A stretch of 64,000 nt of DNA from CAYNLK01 sp964398055 (GCA_964398055.1 CAYNLK010000032.1:5383-69382), one strand, 5' to 3'; shown: positions 18,162-27,535, numbered from the stretch's first letter. Made by a program: numbers and translations. Notes: a model not told the origin generated them from the sequence alone.

Positions 18162-18740
18162 ATGAATTATGAAACAATTGTCATCGGCGCCTCAGCCGGC
18201 GGCTTAAACGCTCTACAAAAACTACTGGCCCCCTTACCGGCCGATTTCAGGTTTCCGCTGCTGGTCGTGCTCCATCGATTGCCTACGCCGGATGATCTGA
18301 TGACTTTTACATTGAATGAGTCTTGTCAACTGAGGGTGAAGGAAGCGGATCACGGTGAACCCATCAAATCCGGCTATGTTTATATTGCTCCGGCCAATTA
18401 TCATTTGCTGGTAGAGCCAGATAAAACCTTGTCGCTATCCATTGATGCCAAGGTGCGGTACTCTCGTCCCTCTATCGATGTGCTTTTTGAAACGGCTGCA
18501 GACGCTTACCGGTCTGGCCTGATTGGGATTATTTTAACCGGCGCCAATGATGACGGCACGGCCGGTTTAAGAAAAATCAAGGCCCAGGGGGGTCTGACCA
18601 TTGCCCAGAATCCGGCGACAGCCGATTCCAAGATCATGCCCTATTCGGCTATTCGCCAAAACACAGTTGACCAAATATTTTCATTGGCCGAAATATCAGC
18701 CTTCTTGACTCAGCTTTGTAGAGCAAGGAATTTACCATGA
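18162..18740 (+). CDS. cheB: CheB-type protein-glutamate methylesterase, catalytic domain only
   Basis: Removes methyl esters from, or deamidates, receptor Glu/Gln residues. This 192-residue protein contains only the esterase domain: catalytic Ser in GASAGGL (about 12), His in VVLHRL (about 39) and Asp in GANDDGTAGL. The usual N-terminal receiver is missing, so it cannot be controlled by CheA in the standard way. The ATG at 18162 is favoured over a TTG at 18144 that overlaps the cheR stop. Its stop overlaps the next start by ATGA, showing translational coupling. Confidence 0.9.
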   Translation: MNYETIVIGASAGGLNALQKLLAPLPADFRFPLLVVLHRLPTPDDLMTFTLNESCQLRVKEADHGEPIKSGYVYIAPANYHLLVEPDKTLSLSIDAKVRYSRPSIDVLFETAADAYRSGLIGIILTGANDDGTAGLRKIKAQGGLTIAQNPATADSKIMPYSAIRQNTVDQIFSLAEISAFLTQLCRARNLP

Positions 18741-19945
18741 ATGAAAATCCGGTAAAACCAAAAATCTTGATCGTTGATGACAAGCCCAAAAATCTGTATG
18801 TTTTAGAAAGGCTCCTGGCCAAGCTGGAGGTGCAAGTTTTTCAGGCAACGTCCGGTTTTGAGGCCCTGAGTTTAACCCTGGAGCATGATTTTTGTCTGGC
18901 TATTATCGATGTGCAGATGCCGGAGATGGATGGGTACGAGCTGGTAGAATTATTGCGCGGTAATCCCAGCACCGCCTGCCTGCCGGTCATCTTTGTTAGC
19001 GCCATCTACTCCGACGAGTATCATCACCGCAAAGGTTATGACGCCGGAGCCGTTGATTTTCTGAGCAAGCCCTTTGTGGGCGAAATCCTACTCAGCAAAG
19101 TCGGAGTTTTTCTCGACCTTTACCACCAAAGAGTCAAGTTGGAAGAATTAGTTAGCCAGTTAAATGCCAAGAACACAGCCCTGGAAAACGAAATCAGCCA
19201 GCGTAAACTTGCTGAGGCAGCCCTGCAGAAAGCCAATAATGATAAAGATAAACTTTTCTCGATCATCTCCCACGATCTCAAGGATCCCTTTCAGGTTATG
19301 TTGGGCAATGCCAAGTGGATGATGACGCGGCTGGAGACTTTATCCAAAACAGATATGCAGGAAATGGCGGCAAGCATCTACAAATCAGCCCGGAATACCT
19401 ATAATTTACTGGAGGATTTATTGACCTGGTCCCGGCTGCAACGTGACCGGATCGATTTTGACCCCGCGCCGGTTGAGCTGCATACCCTGGCTGAACATAC
19501 GGTGACCTTGCTCGAAGAGATGGCCCTGAGTAAGAATATTCGGCTGGTCAATACGATTGAGACCGGGCTGTATGTTCATGCCGATGAATTTATGGTTGAC
19601 ACCATCATCCGCAATCTAACGGTCAATGCGCTCAAGTTTACCCCGGCCGAGGGACAGGTAACGCTCTCGGTCCGGCGGAACGGCAATTCGTGCGAAAATC
19701 CGGAAAGAGAGTGGGTTCAGATAAGCGTAACCGATACAGGCGTCGGCATGAGTGAGGTGGATATCGATAAACTATTCAAAATCGATGTTCATCATACCAC
19801 CTCCGGCACCGCCTATGAAAAAGGGACAGGGCTGGGTTTGATCTTGTGCCAGGAGATGGTTGCCAAGCATGGCGGGCGGATTTGGATAAACAGTGAACCA
19901 GAAAAGGGCACAACCGTTACCTTTACCCTGCCCGCTAAGGGTTAG
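18737..19945 (+). CDS. Response regulator-histidine kinase fusion (REC-HisKA-HATPase)
   Basis: A 402-residue cytoplasmic protein. It has an N-terminal receiver (about 8-125; LIVDDKP, IIDVQMPEMDG, FLSKPF), a short coiled coil (about 135-170), HisKA with phospho-His in ISHDLKDPF (about 177) and HATPase (about 285-400; NLTVNALKF, DTGVGM, GTGLGL). It is the last gene of the kinase-cheR-cheB operon. It could take phosphate from one of the receivers of the hybrid kinase and pass it on; this relay order is inference. No DNA-binding output is encoded nearby. Confidence 0.9.
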   Translation: MNENPVKPKILIVDDKPKNLYVLERLLAKLEVQVFQATSGFEALSLTLEHDFCLAIIDVQMPEMDGYELVELLRGNPSTACLPVIFVSAIYSDEYHHRKGYDAGAVDFLSKPFVGEILLSKVGVFLDLYHQRVKLEELVSQLNAKNTALENEISQRKLAEAALQKANNDKDKLFSIISHDLKDPFQVMLGNAKWMMTRLETLSKTDMQEMAASIYKSARNTYNLLEDLLTWSRLQRDRIDFDPAPVELHTLAEHTVTLLEEMALSKNIRLVNTIETGLYVHADEFMVDTIIRNLTVNALKFTPAEGQVTLSVRRNGNSCENPEREWVQISVTDTGVGMSEVDIDKLFKIDVHHTTSGTAYEKGTGLGLILCQEMVAKHGGRIWINSEPEKGTTVTFTLPAKG

Positions 19946-20256
19946 TTTCATCTTGTCGGTGGGTAGGGTACTGGGATGAATATTCTCAACCATACTTTGC
20001 CTCATTATTTTTCCCCGCGTCCCCGCAAAATCTGCATTTAGTCTTAGCTGAAACTTCTTATGAGCCTGTAACCGGCTGATCGCTTCCGCGAAGGTCGATT
20101 TTGCCCATGCCCTCTGGCAAAGGGTTTTGATCTCTTGCCGTATGTTAAATTTTAGCGTATAGTTTAAAGCTCATAACCTTGACTTATCTCAGCAATGGTT
20201 AAATAGTCCAGAAAACCATCCATTGGCTCGATCATCCAGCAAGCGGAGGATAAGAG
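19946..20256. other. Intergenic region, no feature recognised
   Basis: About 310 bases between the signalling operon and the glycosidase gene. A TTGACT at 20179 lacks a well-spaced -10. No terminator with a T-run stands out and no credible small gene is present. Confidence 0.4.
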
Positions 20257-22044
20257 ATGCAACCAACAACCAAGTATGTGCGGGCAGTCGGCAACCGTTT
20301 TGAAATTGATGGCTATGAGTTCAAATTCGTCGGTTTTAATATTCGCGGCTTGGCCCATTACGGCTTTAACGATTTCCTGCCCCTCTCGACCGTGGCCCAG
20401 CGCACCGAGGTTCTGGCGGAAGCCCAGGCGGTCGGTTCGCGGGTGATCCGCATCTTTCTACCCTTTTTCAGCGTTAGGGATGCAGAATTAATTGCCCGGC
20501 TGCGGATCGTTTTAGACAATGCCGTAACCTACCAGCAACGCGTGATCGTCTGCCTGACCGATCACTTTGAGTCGGTCAAGTTGCAGCACTGGTCGTTTTT
20601 CCAGGACCCCCCCAACTACCAGACCTACCTGTACCACGACAAGCATTGGAATAAGGTCCTCAATCCCGACTTTTATGCCCGCCTTTACCGGGGTCCCTTC
20701 CTCGATTATGTCCGGGTCGTTGTAGCTGCCTTCAAGACTCATCCGGCTGTATTTGCCTGGGAGCTAACCAACGAGGGTAGCAACTATCCGGATCACAACG
20801 GTTTCATCAACTTCTGCAACAATATGGCCGCAGAGATCCGGGCGATCGATCCCAATCATATGATCAGCGCCGGGATTGTCTCAACCCCGGTGATTCAGTT
20901 CAAGAACGAGGCTGGCAACGACGAACCGGCCCGGCTCTACCAGCACCTCGACTTTGTGACCATCCACGACTATGATCCCATCTCTGCAGTCGACCGGGAC
21001 CTGGCCCGGCGCCTGAACAAACCTTTCATCATCGAGGAAGCTGGCCGGCCTGGCCAGCGGGCCAATTTCTTCCGCGAGAATATGCGCTACTGGTTTGACA
21101 ACGGAGCCAGCGGCTATATGGGCTGGGGTTTCATGCCTTCGGGCTTCGATAACCAGGATGGCGACATCAACGTGGGGATTGACCGGGTACTCCACGGCGA
21201 CTATCAGGAAGTTACCCAGCTCTGGAAGGATTGGGCGGTCAAATTCCCGCCGGCGCCGCCGCCGGCGCCGATGAGTGAATATTTTATCGATGATGCCCGG
21301 CCGGCGAATCACGCCTCGCTGGTCGATGTGCCTCGCCTGCACACCTTCAACGACATCGTCAGCTATGTCACCCCGCTAGCAATCGACCAGCGGCACGGCT
21401 GGGAGGTCACGCCGGCCGGTCAGGCTTGCTGGCGACTGGTCGGCTTTCACGTGACCGTTGGCGACGCCGTTTTGCGACCTAAAGTCGTCGATCAGAACGG
21501 GCAATACCTCCCTGATAAATTGATTCACTGGCGTTACCCCGGCGCCCCGGCGCAGCTAGCCGCCGGGGGGCAGCCGCCTTACTTTCAGGAAGGTTTCTCG
21601 GCTAAAACAAAAGAGGAGCAGATAGGCGCCGAATTTGTCCTGAATGAGGACCATCGAATAAAGCCTGGCGAGGGCGGCCCCGACTCTATCTGGGTGGCTG
21701 CGGTCGCGGCCGGACCACAATTCAGCGACGCGGTCCACAAGTTGGGGGTCCGGCTCAGCCATAATCTTGTGGTCAGTCCAATTTTTCAATATGCCGTCAA
21801 AGAGGGCGCTCAGGAGGAGCCGCCGCCCCCGACCCCAACGCCGCAATATCATCTGGCTGTTGTGGTGGATGGGGTGGAAGTCGGGCGTATCCCTATCAGC
21901 CAGGCCCAAACCGCTAACACGCACCTGGCCCTGTTCTCCAACGATACCGAAGTAGGACGTATCCCGCTCGATCAGCATAGAACCGCTGACAGCTTTATGG
22001 TTTTGAGAGACAACGACGCCAATGTGGGTTACAAATCCTGGTAA
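20257..22044 (+). CDS. GH5-like glycoside hydrolase (beta-mannanase/cellulase type) with C-terminal extension
   Basis: Residues about 10-330 form a TIM-barrel glycosidase: GYEFKFVGFNIRGL at the start, the proton donor Glu in WELTNEGSN (about 170) and the nucleophile Glu in FIIEEAGRPG (about 263), the pattern of retaining clan-A enzymes. A beta-rich region of about 180 residues follows. The C-terminus has a Pro-rich linker and three copies of an LAVVVDGVEVGRIP-like repeat. No signal peptide is visible, which is unusual for a polysaccharidase; export by another route or an intracellular role are both possible. It overlaps the next gene by 23 bases. Confidence 0.8.
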   Translation: MQPTTKYVRAVGNRFEIDGYEFKFVGFNIRGLAHYGFNDFLPLSTVAQRTEVLAEAQAVGSRVIRIFLPFFSVRDAELIARLRIVLDNAVTYQQRVIVCLTDHFESVKLQHWSFFQDPPNYQTYLYHDKHWNKVLNPDFYARLYRGPFLDYVRVVVAAFKTHPAVFAWELTNEGSNYPDHNGFINFCNNMAAEIRAIDPNHMISAGIVSTPVIQFKNEAGNDEPARLYQHLDFVTIHDYDPISAVDRDLARRLNKPFIIEEAGRPGQRANFFRENMRYWFDNGASGYMGWGFMPSGFDNQDGDINVGIDRVLHGDYQEVTQLWKDWAVKFPPAPPPAPMSEYFIDDARPANHASLVDVPRLHTFNDIVSYVTPLAIDQRHGWEVTPAGQACWRLVGFHVTVGDAVLRPKVVDQNGQYLPDKLIHWRYPGAPAQLAAGGQPPYFQEGFSAKTKEEQIGAEFVLNEDHRIKPGEGGPDSIWVAAVAAGPQFSDAVHKLGVRLSHNLVVSPIFQYAVKEGAQEEPPPPTPTPQYHLAVVVDGVEVGRIPISQAQTANTHLALFSNDTEVGRIPLDQHRTADSFMVLRDNDANVGYKSW

Positions 22045-23860
22045 TAGCCTCATCGTATCGCTAAGAGCAAGTAAACTCGGCAAAGTACTCTTCACCGGGC
22101 AGCCGGACCTGCTTTTCTGGGGCTGTTATCTGGCCCTGAATTTGCTGCTGTTCCTGCCGCTATACCTGCTCAATCGAGACTCGACCAATTTTCTACCCTT
22201 GCAGACCTCCTCAATCTCTGGTTTGAATGAAACCATCAAACAGTTACTCCTATGGCGCAACAACCTTGACATATTTCGCCTCAACGCCGAAATTCTCCTG
22301 CTCGTCGCCCTGTGGGTGCACCTGCCCTGGCTACGCCGTTCCCCCCAGCGCCGGATCTTCCGCTGGCTCTTTGCTCTGGTCTATTTTGCGGCGCTGGCCT
22401 ACGCGGTGTATGAGAGCGTGATGCTCTCGCTATACCAGGTTGATCCGGTGTTTTACAGCCATTTTCAACTGGCCCTTGATGGCCTGCCGATGGTGGCGCG
22501 GCATTTGCAGGCGCCGCTGAGCCTCTACCTGGCCGCCAGCGCAGCTTTGACAGCCGGAGTCATTATCATTGGCGCGCTCATGGGCGGGTTGATCGGCGGG
22601 GTAGCCGTGGAGCGTTTGAGCCGCTGGTCAAAGGCTGGTGTGAGTCTGCTGGCGCTCCTGGTTGTGGCCGCCATCATCACCCACCAGGCCGCCCTGGCCA
22701 GCCCCAAGATGGCGGTCAGCAGCTTTACCTACAAAATTCGCCAGAACATTATCGACTCGATGGCGGTTTATCAACGCGTCCACACCTTTGACGAGTCCCT
22801 GGCCCAGCACAGTTACAACTACGCCAGCCATAGCCTACTGCACAAACCCAACATCTATTTGATCTTTGTGGAATCGTATGGCAGCGTGCTGTACAAACGG
22901 CCAGATTATCGCCAGGCTTACACGGCCCTGCTCACCGATTTGCAGAGCCAATTGCAGGAGCACAACTGGCACGTAGCCTCGACCCTGAGTGAAGCCCCTA
23001 CCTGGGGCGGCGGTTCGTGGATGTCGTACACCAGCACCCTGTTTGGTTTGCGCGTCGACACCCACCCACAGTTTTTAGCTTTGTTGGATCAATACCAGTC
23101 CGTTGCCTATCCCGATCTGGGTCACTACCTCAAAAACCAGGGGTACGAATATATCCGTCTTTCTTCGCTATCGGTTGAGCTAGACCAGGCGGAATGGCTG
23201 CGGTACAAGAACTTTTACGGCGTCGACCGCTGGCCTAACTATGGCGATCTCAATTTTAGCGGCCCGCATTTCGGTTGGGGGCCGTCGCCACCCGACCAAT
23301 ATGCCCTTTTTTATGCCCACGACGCCATTCTCAAGACGCTGGACAAGCCTTTCTTTTTCTTTTTTATTACCCAAAACTCGCACTACCCGTGGACGCCCCT
23401 ACCGGAACTGGTTGACGATTGGCGGACGCTCAACGAACCGGCAGAGCCAACAGACATCCCCCTGCCCGACCCCATTCCCCACCAGGGGAAACGACAAAAC
23501 TATCTCAATAGCATTAATTATGAGTTAAAGTTTTTGACCGATTATATTCTAAAAACAGGTAATGACGATTCGATCTTTGTTCTAATTGGCGATCACCAGC
23601 CTCAGCAGGTGTCGCGGCGCAGCGATAGTTTTGACACTCCGGTTCACATCCTCAGCCGGGACAGGGCCTTTGTTGAGGCGTTTTTGGGTTATGGTTTTGC
23701 GCCGGGGCTGGTGGTTCAAGAGGCCACGGCTACTATCCGCCACGAAGGCTTCTACTCTATGTTTGTCCGGGTGCTGCTGGGGCAGTACGGCCGGGGCGGC
23801 TACACCCTGCCAGATTACCTGCCGGCAGGCATTGCCGTTGGAGCTAGTGGCAAACAGTGA
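22022..23860 (+). CDS. LTA-synthase-like membrane sulfatase/phosphotransferase
   Basis: A 612-residue alkaline-phosphatase superfamily protein. The N-terminal 200 residues hold about five membrane helices; a large extracytoplasmic sulfatase-type domain follows (about 275-600). The LtaS-like order of metal and catalytic motifs can be followed: PNIYLIFVESYGS, FITQNSHYPW and FVLIGDHQP. Family members transfer glycerol-phosphate or phosphoethanolamine onto surface polymers. The usual catalytic Thr after the first motif is not obvious by eye (a Thr lies within SWMSYTSTLFG), so the activity is uncertain. Overlap with the glycosidase suggests shared work on a surface glycan. Confidence 0.75.
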   Translation: MWVTNPGNSLIVSLRASKLGKVLFTGQPDLLFWGCYLALNLLLFLPLYLLNRDSTNFLPLQTSSISGLNETIKQLLLWRNNLDIFRLNAEILLLVALWVHLPWLRRSPQRRIFRWLFALVYFAALAYAVYESVMLSLYQVDPVFYSHFQLALDGLPMVARHLQAPLSLYLAASAALTAGVIIIGALMGGLIGGVAVERLSRWSKAGVSLLALLVVAAIITHQAALASPKMAVSSFTYKIRQNIIDSMAVYQRVHTFDESLAQHSYNYASHSLLHKPNIYLIFVESYGSVLYKRPDYRQAYTALLTDLQSQLQEHNWHVASTLSEAPTWGGGSWMSYTSTLFGLRVDTHPQFLALLDQYQSVAYPDLGHYLKNQGYEYIRLSSLSVELDQAEWLRYKNFYGVDRWPNYGDLNFSGPHFGWGPSPPDQYALFYAHDAILKTLDKPFFFFFITQNSHYPWTPLPELVDDWRTLNEPAEPTDIPLPDPIPHQGKRQNYLNSINYELKFLTDYILKTGNDDSIFVLIGDHQPQQVSRRSDSFDTPVHILSRDRAFVEAFLGYGFAPGLVVQEATATIRHEGFYSMFVRVLLGQYGRGGYTLPDYLPAGIAVGASGKQ

Positions 23861-23893
23861 GGCGAGATACAGTTCATTCGAGGAGGCAAACCA

Positions 23894-24625
23894 ATGTTCA
23901 GGACTATGATTTCAAAATCGCTGCAGCCGTTATGGGCGCTGATGATCTTTGTTCTGGCCGCCTGTGGGGGCGCGCCAGCGCCAACCCCAACCCCGCCGCC
24001 GACCCCCACCCCCCTGCCTGCTCCCCCGGCGGCAGACAGCGGCCAGGCCGAGGCGACCGGCTTACGCACATTTGTGATTGTGCCAGAGGAGTCGCGGGCT
24101 TCTTACATTGTGGACGAAGAGTTTTTTCAAGGGGCGCTGGACAAGTACGGGATCAATTTGGGGCTGGTTGATACTATCGGTACAACTCAAAATATTGAAG
24201 GCCAACTGCAAATCAACCTGGCCGACCTTTCTGACCCGCTGGGCGTGAACCGCTTCACGGTTGATCTGGCTACCTTAACGTCGGATCAATCTCTCAGGGA
24301 CCAGTGGCTACGCGAAAACGGTCCGCAATTCAACAAGTTCTCGTTAGCCGAGTTTGTGGCAACCGGCCTGGCCAACGGGCCTACCTCCTACACCGAAGGC
24401 GACGAGGTGCAATTCAAAATGAGCGGTGATTTGACCATTCGCGAAGTGACCCGGCCGGTCACGTTTGACGTCACCGCTAAACTAGTCGGGGATACCGCCA
24501 CCGGCGTGGCTACGGCCCAACTGCGCATGACCGATTTTGGCATCGACCCACCCAACTTTGCCAACACGCTTACGGTTGGGAATGAGTTTACAGTTAAAGT
24601 GGAGTTCACCGCCAGGGAACCGTAG
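23894..24625 (+). CDS. YceI-family lipoprotein
   Basis: A 243-residue lipoprotein with signal and lipobox LAAC (Cys about residue 24), a Thr/Pro linker, then a YceI-like beta-barrel domain (about 60-243; SRASYIVDEEF, FTVDLATLTSD, SGDLTIREVTRPVTFDV). YceI proteins bind isoprenoid or other lipid chains inside the barrel. AGGAGG lies before the ATG. It follows the sulfatase gene by 33 bases, probably in one operon. A role in carrying an isoprenoid-linked intermediate would fit the surface-polymer neighbours but is inference. Confidence 0.85.
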   Translation: MFRTMISKSLQPLWALMIFVLAACGGAPAPTPTPPPTPTPLPAPPAADSGQAEATGLRTFVIVPEESRASYIVDEEFFQGALDKYGINLGLVDTIGTTQNIEGQLQINLADLSDPLGVNRFTVDLATLTSDQSLRDQWLRENGPQFNKFSLAEFVATGLANGPTSYTEGDEVQFKMSGDLTIREVTRPVTFDVTAKLVGDTATGVATAQLRMTDFGIDPPNFANTLTVGNEFTVKVEFTAREP

Positions 24626-24678
24626 TCCGGCCCCGGTTTGAGTTCGTGGATTTTTTCCAACCCGAAAGTTGCCGACAA

Positions 24679-26094
24679 TTAAAACAACTCGGCAAAATAA
24701 GAGCGGGCGGCCCGGTCGATCAGCTCGATGGTCATCGCCGGCGGCTCGCCGCGGTAGATGGCAAAATTAACCACCTGTTTGAGCAGGTCACGGGGATGGC
24801 AGGCTCGCAGCGGACGATTGACCCCATCATAATATTTGCGCAGCAGATACTCAAATGTTTGAGCATTGAAGTCGAGGCCCCTGGCTTTACACACGTCGAT
24901 AAAAATGGCCCGATATTGCTCCCGGCTGGGATTATCAACCCCCATCTTATGGCTAATGCGCCGCAGAAAGGCTTCATCTACCAGCGAGTTAGGGTTCAGG
25001 TTGGTCGAGAAAATTAGTAAAGTTTCAAACGGCACCGGAAATTTCTTGCCGGTATGAAAGGTAAGATAATCGATGCCTTCTTCCAGCGGCACAATCCAGC
25101 GGTTCAGCAGGTCGCGGGGTTCTACCCGCTGGCGGCCAAAGTCATCGATCATCAACATGCCTCCGTTGGCCTTCAACTGGAACGGGGCCTCATAGTATCG
25201 ATTGGTATCACTCCAGGCCAGATCCAAATCTTGTAAAGTCAATTCCCCGCCGGTAATGACCACCGGTGGACCACACCGGACCCAGCGTTTATCAAGGCTG
25301 CCGGCCTCATTGGACTGATCCACTTCGTTCTCGATCACCCGGTGGGTCTCCGGGTCAAACACTTTGATGATTTGGCCATCCTCAAATATGGCATAGGGCA
25401 CCATCACGTTGCCCGGTAACAGGTTCGAACCGATGGCTTTGGCAATGCTGGTTTTGCCGTTCCCCGGCGGGCCAAAAATAAATAACGACTCATACGAATT
25501 CACGGCCGGACCAATCTGCTCAATCACCTCGTCAGATAAGATCAGCCCCTTCATCGCCGCCCGGACATCAGCTTCCTTGACCAGAAAACGCCGTTGCGCC
25601 TGGAGCTCGGTTACTCTGATATAATGGCGCAGGGTTACCGGGCAGGGGCCGACATAACGGTTACGATGCAGCAATTCTCTGGCCCGTTCGCCCCCTTTGT
25701 TGGTAATGGAGTATTGATATGAGGCCGGACTCAGGCTACTCCCGCCGGTCACTTCGACCAGGTGATCGGCTTTTAAGCCCCGCAGCACCGGCTCAACTAC
25801 GCCGCTGAAATGGAGGTGCATGGCCTCGGCAATGGCGCCTCCGCGCATCATACCGCCAAAGTAAAGGTTTTTTAGGGCCAGGTCGGCCAGAATAGAGGGC
25901 GGGATGCGAGTTTCCTCAATGGTTCGAGGTTCTTGCAATAATTCAAGCAAAGAATTACCAACGTCCCCGCCAGGCGCGGGGGCGGGGATAGAAATCGGGG
26001 CTTGCTCAACAGCCGGCCCCAAGCCAGGCTTTTCTGGTTGAGCAGCGTTTTCCCTGAGCAGCGCTTTTAATTTTCCTGAACGAGACAAAGTCAT
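24679..26094 (-). CDS. AAA+ ATPase with N-terminal winged-helix-like domain
   Basis: A 471-residue protein. A poorly conserved tail (1-55) is followed by a winged-helix-like segment (about 60-140; PPSILADLALKNLYFGG) and an AAA core (about 185-400) with Walker A FGPPGNGKTS (about 215), Walker B GGMLMIDDFG (about 315) and FSTNLNP as sensor 1. A helical lid lies at the C-terminus (about 400-471). It belongs to a poorly characterised ATPase family of Chloroflexota, cyanobacteria and planctomycetes that I recall lying near pilus or secretion genes; none lies nearby here. GGAGGT precedes the ATG at 26094. Function unknown. Confidence 0.8.
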   Translation of the reverse strand: MTLSRSGKLKALLRENAAQPEKPGLGPAVEQAPISIPAPAPGGDVGNSLLELLQEPRTIEETRIPPSILADLALKNLYFGGMMRGGAIAEAMHLHFSGVVEPVLRGLKADHLVEVTGGSSLSPASYQYSITNKGGERARELLHRNRYVGPCPVTLRHYIRVTELQAQRRFLVKEADVRAAMKGLILSDEVIEQIGPAVNSYESLFIFGPPGNGKTSIAKAIGSNLLPGNVMVPYAIFEDGQIIKVFDPETHRVIENEVDQSNEAGSLDKRWVRCGPPVVITGGELTLQDLDLAWSDTNRYYEAPFQLKANGGMLMIDDFGRQRVEPRDLLNRWIVPLEEGIDYLTFHTGKKFPVPFETLLIFSTNLNPNSLVDEAFLRRISHKMGVDNPSREQYRAIFIDVCKARGLDFNAQTFEYLLRKYYDGVNRPLRACHPRDLLKQVVNFAIYRGEPPAMTIELIDRAARSYFAELF

Positions 26095-26119
26095 AATTCA
26101 CACCTCCAAGTTAACAAAG

Positions 26120-26128
26120 ATTATAGCA
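26120..26128 (-). promoter_or_regulatory. Extended -10 promoter for the AAA ATPase gene
   Basis: On the minus strand TGC-TATAAT (26128-26120) forms an extended -10 element about 26 bases before the ATG. No good -35 is seen at the usual spacing. Confidence 0.5.
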
Positions 26129-26344
26129 TATTTTTTGAGAATGTGCTGGCTTGAAAACAGAAGATTATTAACCATCATGGCGCCCACAAAGCCATCGGCG
26201 GGGCCGTCAATCCAGATTCTTGCGAAAAAATACACGGAAGTTCAACCAATTCAAACTGAATTCAAACCCGAGGGTGGTAAACTAAGCTAAAACAGCTCTT
26301 TAAAAAGTCAATCTATCGTCAGGCTGGAGAGGACAGGAGGCGTC

Positions 26345-26566
26345 ATGATGTCCAGACTTAATCCCCCAAGTTTCATACCCAAGGGAGATCGCCGTTGGCA
26401 GCAGGTCCGCGGTACACCGCACCAGAAGTGGCTCAAAATGATCGGGCCGCTATTGGTTAGTGTACCTTTTTTGTTGTTGTTTTTGTTCTTACCGGTAACG
26501 CTATCAGGCCCATTCCGGTATCGACCATCTCACCTTCACCAAGCCGAACTTCAAATCTTCACCTAA
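26345..26566 (+). CDS. Small single-pass membrane protein, unknown
   Basis: A 73-residue frame beginning ATGATG, preceded by AGGAGG at good spacing. The basic N-terminal half is followed by one strongly hydrophobic helix (about 33-52, LLVSVPFLLLFLFLPV) and a short tail. I do not recognise it. The ribosome site and the compact membrane helix argue for a real gene, but the length allows chance. Confidence 0.4.
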   Translation: MMSRLNPPSFIPKGDRRWQQVRGTPHQKWLKMIGPLLVSVPFLLLFLFLPVTLSGPFRYRPSHLHQAELQIFT

Positions 26567-26576
26567 AAAATATGGG

Positions 26577-26605
26577 TTGCACCGCCATCAAGCCAATGGT
26601 ATAAT
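26577..26605 (+). promoter_or_regulatory. Promoter that would give a leaderless mRNA
   Basis: TTGCAC (26577-26582), 17 bases, TATAAT (26600-26605). The expected start of transcription, near 26612, coincides with the ATG at 26611. Confidence 0.55.
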
Positions 26606-26610
26606 TCAAG

Positions 26611-27042
26611 ATGTCAACATTACAAATTTCTGGCTCTCAACCTGGTTCAAAACCAATGGATAATCTAAAAGTCCTCGTAGTGGACGATGACAAGATCACC
26701 TGCAACTTGCTGGAAACAGTCCTACAACTGGAAAATTTCCAGACGGCCTCGACCAACAATATTGTGAATGGAGACATTATCTCATTGTTGAACCGCGAAA
26801 CCCCCCATTTCCTGATCCTGGACTTTCATTTGAACGGTGAGGACGCCCTCAAATATATTGCCTCTGTCCGTAGCAGTACGGTCTGGCAAGCGCTACCGAT
26901 TATTATAACCTCGGCGATTGACCGCCGCCGGGACTGTCTGGACGCGGGCGCCAACGAGTTTGTGCTCAAGCCGTTCAACTGGCAAAAGATTGTCGATAGT
27001 GTTAACCAGGTTCGAGACCAGGTTATGCAACAGGAGGTGTAA
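26611..27042 (+). CDS. Single-domain response regulator, probably leaderless
   Basis: A stand-alone receiver of 143 residues: VLVVDDDK acidic pocket, phospho-Asp in LILDFHLNGED (about 72), VLKPF Lys near 112. There is no output domain and no kinase beside it. The start at 26611 has no Shine-Dalgarno but falls at the predicted transcription start. An inner ATG at 26656 would remove a 15-residue tail but also lacks a ribosome site. It could act as a phosphate shuttle for any of the hybrid kinases. Confidence 0.85.
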   Translation: MSTLQISGSQPGSKPMDNLKVLVVDDDKITCNLLETVLQLENFQTASTNNIVNGDIISLLNRETPHFLILDFHLNGEDALKYIASVRSSTVWQALPIIITSAIDRRRDCLDAGANEFVLKPFNWQKIVDSVNQVRDQVMQQEV

Positions 27043-27535
27043 TCTCACCAGAAATATCTCATTTAATTGGGTTCCATTGTTTGGCCAGGTATTTTCGGGT
27101 GCAACTCTAATATCTTTTACAGAAACACAAATTTTGTGTTAGGTAACGTTATTAGAAGTCAGCGTTGGGCGAAGCAGCATTCTTTTAGCACGTGAGAGTG
27201 GGCGGCCTTTATTTCATTTGAGCAGAACGGCCGGCCAGCTCACTTGAATTACTCTAAACCGTGGTAAGTTTTGCTTGAGTTGTTTCTTAGCTGTCACCAA
27301 AGCTGACTGCCTCCTTTATTAGAAAATTACCACCCGCAATATTGGTTGTTTTTGCTCCTGGCAACCAGGAACCCTCGCTCAAAAGCTACTTGTTGGGCAG
27401 TATGTTCCCCCCTGGTTATGGTTTCTACCCCAGAAATCGGCCTGAACTGATATCTGGAACATAACCGGGTTAGATTGATAGGGGTACGTGCGGCCAAGCC
27501 TATCCAAAATACAGTTGAATATGCGAGGTTTAATC
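27043..27535. other. Intergenic region with small palindromes, no gene recognised
   Basis: About 490 bases. It includes the palindrome ACACAAATTTTGTGT (around 27124-27138) and a CCTGG-CAA-CCAGG hairpin (around 27357-27370). No T-run follows either. A minus-strand frame (27327-27632) overlaps the next gene and looks like a shadow. Confidence 0.4.

Noticed and set aside
20179..20205. TTGACT with TAAATA as promoter of the glycosidase gene
   Set aside because: Spacing of 15 bases and poor -10; not convincing enough to list.
25405..25440. tRNA-like GGTTCGAACC motif (also GGTTCGAACA near 27968)
   Set aside because: Both lie inside well-supported coding regions and lack a surrounding cloverleaf.
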